Below, piece after piece: positions 14,647-21,025 of a stretch of 21,025 bases of DNA. Position numbers and translations under genes: made by a program. The stretch comes from Actinomycetota bacterium (GTDB lineage: Bacteria > Actinomycetota > Acidimicrobiia > Spongiisociales > ZC4RG35). Below the pieces are notes generated by a model. The model worked only from the letters and a program-made list of their open reading frames with translations. It searched no databases and had not been told where the DNA came from. The stretch is from contig JAKEHF010000038.1 of assembly GCA_022615295.1 (NCBI GenBank), positions 1 to 21,025 of the forward strand, read 5' to 3'. How positions within the stretch are numbered: the stretch's first letter is position 1; each line of letters starts with the position of its first letter.

Positions 14647-15527
14647 TGCCCGGGGCCCTCGACGGCTCCCGGGTGGACAAGACGGTCGCCGTCCTCCTCG
14701 GGCTGAGCAGGGCGCAGGCCCGAGACCTGGTGGAGAGGGGTGTGACCCTCGAGGGGAGACGGGTTGGCCCCGGCGAGCGGGTGGCGGCGGGAGCGCTGAT
14801 CGTGGCGCCTTCACCGGTGACGGAGACACCACTGGCCCCGGAGCCGGTCTCCTTCGGGGTGCTCTACGAGGACGAGGACCTCCTGGTGGTGGACAAGCCT
14901 TCCGGCGTCGTAGTACATCCCGGCGTCGGCCGGTCCGGGGGAACCCTGGTCGCCGGACTCCTCCATCGCTACCCGGAGCTGGAGGGTGTGGGGGAGAAGG
15001 GGAGATGGGGTCTCGTCCATCGTCTCGACAAGGACACCTCGGGGGCCCTCCTCGTCGCAAGGAACGACGCGTCCTACCGCACCCTTGTCTCGGACCTGCG
15101 CCGGCGGCACGTCGGACGGGTCTATCTGGCGCTGGTCCACGGGGTGCCGGGGTCGGCGTCGGGCACCATCGAAGCCCCCATCGGAAGAGACCCGAGGCGA
15201 CCGATGCGCAAGACGCTGAGCCACGACGGCAAGCCGGCGCTCACCCACTACGAGGTGGTCGAGGCCTATCCCCGGAGCGACGTGACGCTTCTCCGGGTGA
15301 CTCTCGACACCGGGCGCACCCATCAGGTCAGGGTGCATCTCTCCGCTATCGGCCACCCTGTGGTTGGCGATGTCGTCTATGGCGGGCGGCCGAGACGGAC
15401 ACGCACCCAGCGCATGTTCCTGCACGCCCATGAGATCACCTTCACACACCCCCGGTCGGGGGTGGTGGTCACGGTGACCAGTCCGCTCCCACCCGAGCTC
15501 GAATCGATCCTGCATGACCTCGGCTAG
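14622..15527 (+). CDS. rluD: RluA family 23S rRNA pseudouridine synthase (RluD-like)
   Basis: Isomerises uridine to pseudouridine in RNA; RluD members modify helix 69 of 23S rRNA. The 301-residue product has an S4-type RNA-binding domain (about 5-62, with SRVDKTVAVLLGLSRAQARDLV), then the catalytic domain with LLVVDKPSGVVVHPG (88-101) and the family motif LVHRLDKDTSGALLVA, where Asp136 is the catalytic residue. GRTHQVRVHLSAIGHPVVGD and the final FLHAHEITFTHP are also typical. ATG 14622 keeps the whole S4 domain and overlaps lspA by 25 bases; a GTG at 14646 would cut into it. The RluD specificity is inferred from context beside lspA; other RluA-family targets are possible. Confidence 0.92.
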   Translation: MADERVLVVPGALDGSRVDKTVAVLLGLSRAQARDLVERGVTLEGRRVGPGERVAAGALIVAPSPVTETPLAPEPVSFGVLYEDEDLLVVDKPSGVVVHPGVGRSGGTLVAGLLHRYPELEGVGEKGRWGLVHRLDKDTSGALLVARNDASYRTLVSDLRRRHVGRVYLALVHGVPGSASGTIEAPIGRDPRRPMRKTLSHDGKPALTHYEVVEAYPRSDVTLLRVTLDTGRTHQVRVHLSAIGHPVVGDVVYGGRPRRTRTQRMFLHAHEITFTHPRSGVVVTVTSPLPPELESILHDLG

Positions 15528-16395
15528 CCCCTCGGATCCGATACCGTCAGAGCCCGTGACCCAGGATCACGCCACCGACCACACGACCGCGGCCCCGGTC
15601 TGCTACCGCCACCCGGACCGCCACACCCTCCTCACATGCAGCCGCTGTGGACGGCCCATCTGCGCCTCGTGCTCGACCGACGCCTCGGTGGGGCAGCGAT
15701 GCCCCGAGTGCATGAGAAGCGAGGGGCCGCAGCGGGTGATCCCCACCGGGCCCCGTCGTCGGGGCACCGCCATGGCACCGGCCACCACGACGTTCATCGC
15801 GGCAGCAGTTGGCTTCTTCGTCCTCACCGGGTTCGGCAGCGCCCAGAGCCGTCTGGTCGTCGACCTGGCCCAGATCAACTTCCTCGTGGCCGAGGGGGAG
15901 TGGTGGCGCCTCTTCACCCCCGTGCTGCTCCACGCCTCGGTGATGCACATCCTCTTCAACATGTGGGCGCTTTGGGTCCTCGGGCCACAGGTCGAGCGGG
16001 GTGTCGGCACCTGGCCGTTTGTCGGGCTCTACCTCGCCGCCGCGGGGGTCGGCGGGGTTTTCACCTTCTATCTCGGGGGCCCTGGCGACATCGCCGTCGG
16101 CGCTTCCGGGGCGATCTTCGGTCTTTTCGGGATCTGGCTGAACTGGGCGGTGCGTCGTCGCGGAACCATCCAGGGGCGGGCCCTGCTGCGTCAGATCGGG
16201 TTTCTGCTGCTCATCAATGCCGCAATCCCGATACTCCTCCCCGGGGTCGCCTGGGAGGCCCATCTCGGCGGTCTCATCGCCGGATTCGCCATCGGGGAGG
16301 TGTGGTCACGGTTCCGCGGCCCCGACGTCGCCAGGGTTCGCACCCTGATCGCCTTCGCCGTCGCGGTCCTGGCGGTGCTGGCGGTCCTCATCTGA
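15514..16395 (+). CDS. Rhomboid intramembrane serine protease with N-terminal zinc ribbon
   Basis: Intramembrane protease of the rhomboid family (293 residues). The catalytic dyad is visible: Ser198 in GASGAIFG and His250 in EAHLGGLIAG. The oxyanion-side residues appear as His140, His145 and Asn149 in HASVMHILFNM, with the same spacing as in GlpG. About seven hydrophobic segments fill residues 90-293. The N-terminal cytoplasmic part (about 30-66) contains C30, H33, C42, C45, C50, C53, C63 and C66, a B-box-like zinc-binding region that occurs in some actinobacterial rhomboids. The substrate cannot be read from sequence. ATG 15514 overlaps the rluD-like gene by 14 bases; GTG 15556 is an in-frame alternative that still keeps the zinc region. 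Confidence 0.9.
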   Translation: MTSASPSDPIPSEPVTQDHATDHTTAAPVCYRHPDRHTLLTCSRCGRPICASCSTDASVGQRCPECMRSEGPQRVIPTGPRRRGTAMAPATTTFIAAAVGFFVLTGFGSAQSRLVVDLAQINFLVAEGEWWRLFTPVLLHASVMHILFNMWALWVLGPQVERGVGTWPFVGLYLAAAGVGGVFTFYLGGPGDIAVGASGAIFGLFGIWLNWAVRRRGTIQGRALLRQIGFLLLINAAIPILLPGVAWEAHLGGLIAGFAIGEVWSRFRGPDVARVRTLIAFAVAVLAVLAVLI

Positions 16396-16465
16396 GATTT
16401 CGCGCACTGGCCGGGTCCTTGGCGGCGGTGGTACGCTCGTCCCGAAACTACACAGGTGTAAGTCC
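16396..16465 (+). promoter_or_regulatory. Possible dnaE promoter and palindrome over the ribosome binding site
   Basis: A 70-base gap before dnaE. TACGCT at 16432-16437 fits a TANNNT -10 without a clear -35. TACAC (16449-16453) and GTGTA (16456-16460) form a 12-base inverted repeat around AG. It includes AGGTG (16454-16458), the apparent Shine-Dalgarno sequence seven bases before TTG 16466. Confidence 0.4.
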
Positions 16466-19400
16466 TTGTCCTTCGCCCACCTCCACCTGCACACCGAGTA
16501 CTCGCTGCTAGACGGTGCCGCCCGTGTGGAGGACGTGGTGGCGGCGGCCGCCGCCGACTCCCAGCCGGCCATAGCCATCACCGACCATGGCAATCTCTAT
16601 GGGGCCGTCGAGTTCGTTCGGACCGCCAACCGCCACGGGATCAAACCGATCGTCGGGATGGAGGCCTATTACGTCGACGGATCCCGTTTCGACCGGCCGG
16701 CGGGTGCGGCGAACAAGCGGTACCACATGACCCTGCTCGCCGAGAGTCAGAGGGGGTATCAGAACCTCCTCCAGCTTTCCTCGAAGGCGTTTCTCGACGG
16801 CTACTACTACAAGCCGCGGATCGATCTCGACCTTCTCGCCGAGCACTCCGAGGGGATCATCGCCACCTCAGGGTGTCTTGGGGGCAAGGTGCCCCAGCTG
16901 CTCGCACCCGACGCCGTGAGCGAGGAGGGCAACCAGGGCACGGAGAGGGACTTCGACGCTGCCCTTCGTGCCGCCGCCGTCTTCCAGGACGTGCTGGGAC
17001 GTGACAACTTCTTCATCGAGGTCCAAGACCACGGGATCGAGGCGCAGCGACGCATCCTCGCGGACCTGTGCGAGGTGGCTGCCAGGATCGGGGCACCGCT
17101 CCTCGCCACCAATGACGTCCACTACACGAGACGCTCGGAGCACGACGCTCACGACGTCCTGTTGTGCATCCAGACCGGCTCGTTGCGCGAGGAGAAGGGT
17201 CGGCTCCGGTTCGAGGGGTCGGAGCACTACCTGAAGACCGCCGCCGAGATGAGGGCGATCTTCGGTGACGCCGACTACCCGGGAGCCTGCGACAACACGT
17301 TGTGGATCGCCGAACGTGCCGAGCTCGACATCGAGTTCGGCCGCATCCTCCTGCCCCAGTTCCCCGTCCCCGAGGGGGAGACCGAGGTCACCCATCTGCG
17401 CCGACTCGTCGAGCAGGGGGCCCTCGAGCGCTATGGCGCCCGCCCCGCCCCCGAGGTGTGGGACCGAGTGGAGCACGAGCTGAAGATCATCGAGGAGATG
17501 GGGTTCCCCGCCTACTTCCTCATCGTCTGGGACCTGATCCGTCATGCCAGGGAGAACGGCATCCGGGTCGGGCCCGGTAGGGGATCGGCGGCCGGCTCCA
17601 TAGTGTCCTACTGCCTCCGTATCACCGACATCGACCCCCTGGCCTACGGTCTCATCTTCGAGCGTTTCCTCAACCCGGGCCGAAAGTCGATGCCCGACAT
17701 AGACATGGACTTCGACGAGCGCCACCGCGCCGAGATGATCCGCTACGCCGCCGAGAAGTACGGCCAGGACCGAGTCGCCCAGATCATCACCTATTCGACG
17801 ATCAAGGGGAAGCAGGCGATCCGCGACGCCGCCCGGGTGCTCGGTCACCCCTACTCGCTGGGCGACCGCGTCGCCAAGGCGATGCCTCCTTCGATCCTGG
17901 GCAAGGACCCCAGCCTCGAGGAGGTCCTCAGCCCGCCAGGGCCTGGGGCGCCCTCCGAGGTGCGTGACTGGTACGCCAACGGCCACGGTCTGCGGGAGAT
18001 GTACGAGACCGACCCCGCGGTCAGGGAGGTGGTCGACGCCGCCCGGGGTCTCGAGGGTCTGCGAAGACAGGACTCGATACACGCCGCAGCGGTGGTCATC
18101 GCCCCCGAGCCGCTCACCAACATCGTCCCGGTGCAGCGCAAGGGGGAGGGCGCCGAGATTGTCACCCAGTACGAGATGCACGCAGTCGAGGAGCTCGGTC
18201 TGCTGAAGATGGACTTCCTCGGTCTGCGCAACCTCTCCATCATCGAGCGCTGCCTGGAGCTCATCGAGGAGTCGGATGGGGTGAGGCTGGACATCGACGC
18301 CATCCCCCTCGACGACCCCATGACCTTTGAGTTGTTGCAGACGGGCAACACCGTCGGGGTGTTCCAGATGGAGGGCAACGCCATGCGTGGCCTGATCCGC
18401 TCCCTGAGACCGGACAGCTTCGAGGACGTGATCGCCCTGGTGGCCCTGTACCGGCCCGGCCCCATGGGGGCCAACATGCACACCCTGTACGCCGACCGGA
18501 AGAACGGCCGGGCCCAGATCGAGCACATCCATCCTGTACTCACCGACAAGCTGGCAGACACCTATCAGATCATGGTCTATCAGGAGCAGGTGCTCATGGT
18601 GGCCCAGGAGCTTGCGGGCTACTCGATGGCCGACGCCGACGAGCTCCGTAAGGCCATGGGCAAGAAGATCAAGTCCGTCATGGAGGCCGAGGAGGAGCGA
18701 TTCGTCCGGGGGTGCACCGACCAGGGCCACACCGAGGAGACCGGGCGGGCCGTCTTCCGGCTCATCGAGCACTTCGCCGGATACGGCTTTGCCAGATCTC
18801 ACGCCGCCGCCTATGGCCTGATCGCCTATCAGACGGCATTCCTCAAGGCCCATCACCCGGCGGAGTACCTGGCGTCGCTGCTCACCGCGACCAAACGGGA
18901 CAAGGACCGGACCGCGGTCTACCTCAGCGAGTGCCGGCAAATGGGGATAGAGGTGCTGGTCCCCGACATCAACGAGTCGGACACCGACTTCACCGTTCGT
19001 GACGGCCGTATCCGGTTCGGGCTGTCGGCGGTGCGCAATGTCGGGGAGGGTGTGGTCGACAAGATCATCGAGGCACGGCGTGACCACCCCTACACCGGCT
19101 TCTCCGACTTCATCGACCGGGTCGAAACCGCCGTCCTCAACAAGCGGACCATCGAGTCGCTGATCAAGGCGGGGGCCTTCGACGCCACCGGTGAGACACG
19201 CAAGGGTCTGATGCTGATCCACGAGCAGGCTCTGGACGCCGTGCTGGAGCGTCGTCGCAACGAGGAGATGGGCCAGTACAGCCTGTTCTCGGGTGAGGAG
19301 ACGGCGGTGAGGGCCGGCGAGCTGACCATCCCGACCAGCGAGTGGGCCACGAAGACCAAGCTGGCCTTCGAGAAGGAGATGCTCGGTCTCTACGTCTCCG

Positions 19401-19963
19401 ACCACCCTCTGCTCGGCGTGGGCGGCGCCCTGGCGGCCACCACCACCCATCACATCGCCGACCTGGCCGAGTTAGCCGACCGCAGCCCAATCACCGTGGG
19501 CGGCATCGTGGGGGGCATCAGCCGCCGGTGGACCAGGAACGGCGATCCGATGCTGTTCTTCCAGCTCGAGGATCTCGAGGGGTCGACGGAGTGCATCGCC
19601 TTCCCACGCACCGTCCACGACTACGGCCCGCTCATCGTCGAGGACGCCCTGCTCGTCATCACCGGGACCCTCGACCATCGGGGTGACGACGTGAAGGTGG
19701 TGGCGAGGGAGATGAAGGAGCTCGAGGTCCGGGACGAGACCGTGGTGAGGCTTGGTGTCCCTGCCGGTCGTCTCACCCCCGAGGTCGTGTCCACGCTCAA
19801 AGGGATCCTCCACAACCATCCGGGCCCGATCCCCGTCTATCTGCACATGACCGACAACGGGGACACCAAGGTCCTCCGTCTCAGTGACGACCACTGTGTG
19901 GAGCCGCGGTCTGCCCTCTTCGCCGAGCTCAAGGAGCTGCTCGGCCCGAGGGCCATCCTCTAG
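16466..19963 (+). CDS. dnaE: DNA polymerase III alpha subunit (DnaE1 type)
   Basis: Replicative polymerase, 1165 residues. The N-terminal PHP domain keeps the full metal-ligand set: H7 and H9 (HLHLHTEYS), D16, H41 (ITDHGN), E66 (GMEAYY), H87 (RYHMT), C137 (SGCLGG), and D217 and H219 (NDVHY). In mycobacterial DnaE1 this domain is the proofreading 3'-5' exonuclease, so the same is likely here. The polymerase has GPGRGSAAGS, Asp411 and Asp413 in PDIDMDF, and Asp583 in KMDFLGLRNL. QYSLF at 937-941 is a probable beta-clamp binding motif. A C-terminal OB fold includes VGGIVGGISRRWTRNGDPM. The length, tandem-domain order and complete C-terminal region indicate the main replicase, not the DnaE2 error-prone type. 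TTG 16466 is the start: AGGTG precedes it by seven bases and the PHP motif begins at residue 5. Confidence 0.97.
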   Translation: MSFAHLHLHTEYSLLDGAARVEDVVAAAAADSQPAIAITDHGNLYGAVEFVRTANRHGIKPIVGMEAYYVDGSRFDRPAGAANKRYHMTLLAESQRGYQNLLQLSSKAFLDGYYYKPRIDLDLLAEHSEGIIATSGCLGGKVPQLLAPDAVSEEGNQGTERDFDAALRAAAVFQDVLGRDNFFIEVQDHGIEAQRRILADLCEVAARIGAPLLATNDVHYTRRSEHDAHDVLLCIQTGSLREEKGRLRFEGSEHYLKTAAEMRAIFGDADYPGACDNTLWIAERAELDIEFGRILLPQFPVPEGETEVTHLRRLVEQGALERYGARPAPEVWDRVEHELKIIEEMGFPAYFLIVWDLIRHARENGIRVGPGRGSAAGSIVSYCLRITDIDPLAYGLIFERFLNPGRKSMPDIDMDFDERHRAEMIRYAAEKYGQDRVAQIITYSTIKGKQAIRDAARVLGHPYSLGDRVAKAMPPSILGKDPSLEEVLSPPGPGAPSEVRDWYANGHGLREMYETDPAVREVVDAARGLEGLRRQDSIHAAAVVIAPEPLTNIVPVQRKGEGAEIVTQYEMHAVEELGLLKMDFLGLRNLSIIERCLELIEESDGVRLDIDAIPLDDPMTFELLQTGNTVGVFQMEGNAMRGLIRSLRPDSFEDVIALVALYRPGPMGANMHTLYADRKNGRAQIEHIHPVLTDKLADTYQIMVYQEQVLMVAQELAGYSMADADELRKAMGKKIKSVMEAEEERFVRGCTDQGHTEETGRAVFRLIEHFAGYGFARSHAAAYGLIAYQTAFLKAHHPAEYLASLLTATKRDKDRTAVYLSECRQMGIEVLVPDINESDTDFTVRDGRIRFGLSAVRNVGEGVVDKIIEARRDHPYTGFSDFIDRVETAVLNKRTIESLIKAGAFDATGETRKGLMLIHEQALDAVLERRRNEEMGQYSLFSGEETAVRAGELTIPTSEWATKTKLAFEKEMLGLYVSDHPLLGVGGALAATTTHHIADLAELADRSPITVGGIVGGISRRWTRNGDPMLFFQLEDLEGSTECIAFPRTVHDYGPLIVEDALLVITGTLDHRGDDVKVVAREMKELEVRDETVVRLGVPAGRLTPEVVSTLKGILHNHPGPIPVYLHMTDNGDTKVLRLSDDHCVEPRSALFAELKELLGPRAIL

Positions 19964-19975
19964 CCGAGCCCTGCG

Positions 19976-20022
19976 AGCCCAGGGTTCACAGCCCCGCTGA
20001 CCGGGTCCACCGACCCTGGGTT
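19976..20022. terminator. Candidate bidirectional terminator between dnaE and the HAD gene
   Basis: CCCAGGGT (19978-19985) and ACCCTGGG (20013-20020) are perfect inverted arms; with one G-T pair and an A-T pair they reach ten bases (19976-20022). The loop is long (27 bases) but has inner pairing such as GGT/ACC. No T tract follows on either side. Position between two convergent genes in an 81-base gap supports termination, as GC-rich actinobacterial terminators often lack T runs. Confidence 0.45.
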
Positions 20023-20044
20023 GGCGAGAGGCGGCGGTGTCCTC

Positions 20045-20809
20045 TCAGGCCCGGGCGTGCCGCCGGCCCAGGCTGTAGGCGACCACTGCGGTGACCACGA
20101 AACCGGTCCCCACCCCGGCCACGGCCAGGGCTCTCTTCGTCCTCCTGGCGAAGATCACCACCGGCCAGCCGCGATTGATCGCCACCGCCCCCAGCTCGGA
20201 GTCGGGGTTGACCGCTACCGGGTGCCCTACCGCTTCGAGCATGGGCAGGTCGGAGATCGAGTCGGAGTAGGCGTAGCACAGCCCGAGGTCGTATCCCCGG
20301 TCGGAGGCCAGCTTCCTGATCGCCTCGGCCTTGCCCGGCCCGTACACGAACGGCCCTTCGAGTCTCCCCGTGTAGTGGCCGTCGATCACCTCGCCCTTGG
20401 TCCCGATGGCACCTGTCATGCCCAAGGAAGCGGCGAGCGGCTCGACGAGCGGTTGGGGGCTTGCGGAGACGATCCAGGTGTCACGGTCGTGCTCCTGGTG
20501 CATGGCGATCAGGTTCCTGGACTCGGGTCGCACCCGGCTCACCAGGTTCGGCGTCACCGCGGCCTCGAGCGTCTTGATCCCTTCCACCGGGACTCCGGCG
20601 ATCCTGACCAGGAAGTCCGAGCGCAGGTCCTCCACGCCTTGGCCGCCCTTGTCCCCCAGGAGTCGGAACCGGACCGCATCCTGGATCCAGGCCAGGAGCT
20701 CGGCGTCTTTGGCCAAACCCTGACGCCAGGCCGCAACACCGAGGGGGAATGCCGAGGCTCCTGCGATGAGCGTCCTGTCCAGGTCGAAGAAGGCGGCGGC
20801 GTTGGTCAC
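20045..20809 (-). CDS. HAD-IB family (SerB-like) phosphatase with C-terminal membrane segment
   Basis: Haloacid dehalogenase superfamily subfamily IB hydrolase, 254 residues. Motif I is DLDRTL with nucleophile Asp9 and Asp11; motif II is the serine in VSASPQP (about 115-117); motif III is Lys160 in GPGKAEAI; motif IV is SDSISDLPML with Asp183 and Asp187. The helical cap (about 20-100) is of the phosphoserine phosphatase type. Residues 227-247 (ALAVAGVGTGFVVTAVVAYSL) form a hydrophobic segment followed by RRHAR, suggesting a tail anchor with the enzyme in the cytoplasm. The substrate is unknown; phosphoserine is possible, but related actinobacterial proteins are mostly uncharacterised. The start GTG 20809 overlaps the upstream gene's stop (GTGA), so the two are translationally coupled. 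Confidence 0.88.
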   Translation of the reverse strand: MTNAAAFFDLDRTLIAGASAFPLGVAAWRQGLAKDAELLAWIQDAVRFRLLGDKGGQGVEDLRSDFLVRIAGVPVEGIKTLEAAVTPNLVSRVRPESRNLIAMHQEHDRDTWIVSASPQPLVEPLAASLGMTGAIGTKGEVIDGHYTGRLEGPFVYGPGKAEAIRKLASDRGYDLGLCYAYSDSISDLPMLEAVGHPVAVNPDSELGAVAINRGWPVVIFARRTKRALAVAGVGTGFVVTAVVAYSLGRRHARA

Positions 20810-21025
20810 GTGGTCAAGCTAATGCCGAACCGATCCCAGGGAATCCCGTCGGCGCTGGCCGCCAGCTCGACGAGACCGTCGATGTTGGTCGGAGGCGACG
20901 CCGACCAGGGGATGGTGGCCACGCTGGCCCCGTATCTGGCCGAGAACTCCTCACGGAAGTCGCGTTGGCGCACTGTCTCCGCCGACCACAACTCGACTAT
21001 GTGCTTGACCTCGGAGTCGAGACCA
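20806..21025 (-). CDS. Unidentified protein, C-terminal fragment
   Basis: The minus-strand frame ending at TGA (20808-20806) stays open to the window edge, giving at least 72 residues. It reads through ELWSAETVRQRDFREEF, then ATIPWSASPPTNIDGLVELA and ends GIPWDRFGISLTT. The in-frame TTG at 20991 is probably not the true start, since the frame continues upstream with coding-like sequence. The end resembles the C-terminus of a soluble mixed alpha/beta protein; a P-loop ATPase of the ArsA or Ssd (septum-site determining) type, which may neighbour such HAD genes in actinobacteria, is only a guess. It is coupled by a four-base overlap to the HAD phosphatase. Confidence 0.6.
   Translation of the reverse strand, partial: GLDSEVKHIVELWSAETVRQRDFREEFSARYGASVATIPWSASPPTNIDGLVELAASADGIPWDRFGISLTT

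Noticed and set aside
16449..16460. LexA/SOS box at dnaE
   Set aside because: TACACAGGTGTA lacks the GAAC-N4-GTTC pattern of actinobacterial LexA sites, and the gene is the housekeeping polymerase.
16868..19453. An 861-codon open frame on the minus strand opposite dnaE
   Set aside because: It is the complement of a strongly supported dnaE. Its composition (Gly, Asp, His, Val rich, no domain pattern) is the usual artefact of GC-rich codon bias.
1..21025. CRISPR arrays, insertion sequences, phage genes, att sites or a new defence or biosynthetic system
   Set aside because: No repeat-spacer pattern, transposase, integrase or non-housekeeping cluster is seen. Gaps between genes are all under 130 bases.

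Overview
This is a high-GC bacterial chromosome segment carrying the second half of an actinobacterial division and cell wall (dcw) cluster, followed by the block that usually lies next to it. The order murD-ftsW-murG-murC-(murB)-ftsQ-ftsZ-pgeF-yggS-sepF-yggT-divIVA, then ileS, a DksA/TraR-type zinc finger gene, lspA, an RluA-type pseudouridine synthase, a rhomboid protease and dnaE, is the Actinomycetota arrangement. SepF together with DivIVA, the eukaryote-like IleS and a DnaE with a complete PHP metal site support that phylum. murB inside the cluster, a very short FtsZ linker and GTG/TTG starts suggest a deep or uncultured lineage (Acidimicrobiia-like is my guess, not proven). I see no plasmid, phage, IS element, CRISPR array, tRNA or rRNA.

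Layout. Positions 1-6405 (+) hold one tightly coupled run: 5'-truncated murD, ftsW, murG, murC, murB and ftsQ, each joined to the next by a four-base start/stop overlap. It makes the last peptidoglycan precursors, polymerises strands at the septum and supplies the divisome scaffold. A 124-base lower-GC gap with an inverted repeat precedes ftsZ (6530), which leads pgeF, yggS, sepF and yggT to 9619. After a 118-base gap comes divIVA (9738-10514). The genes combine septal wall synthesis with Z-ring assembly, membrane anchoring of the ring (SepF) and polar organisation (DivIVA).

ileS lies on the minus strand (13697-10518), meeting divIVA tail to tail with three bases between stop codons. A divergent gap with two palindromes separates it from the zinc finger gene (13811), which leads lspA, an rluD-like gene and a zinc-ribbon rhomboid protease with overlapping ends up to 16395. 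dnaE (16466-19963) follows a short gap. A possible bidirectional terminator separates it from two minus-strand genes: a membrane-anchored HAD-IB phosphatase and the C-terminal end of an unidentified protein running off the window.

Nearly all of the window is conserved housekeeping DNA. I did not find a new defence, mobile or biosynthetic system. The points worth a second look are non-coding palindromes at three promoter regions, unusual FtsZ, DivIVA and MurC features, and the inverted position of ileS.
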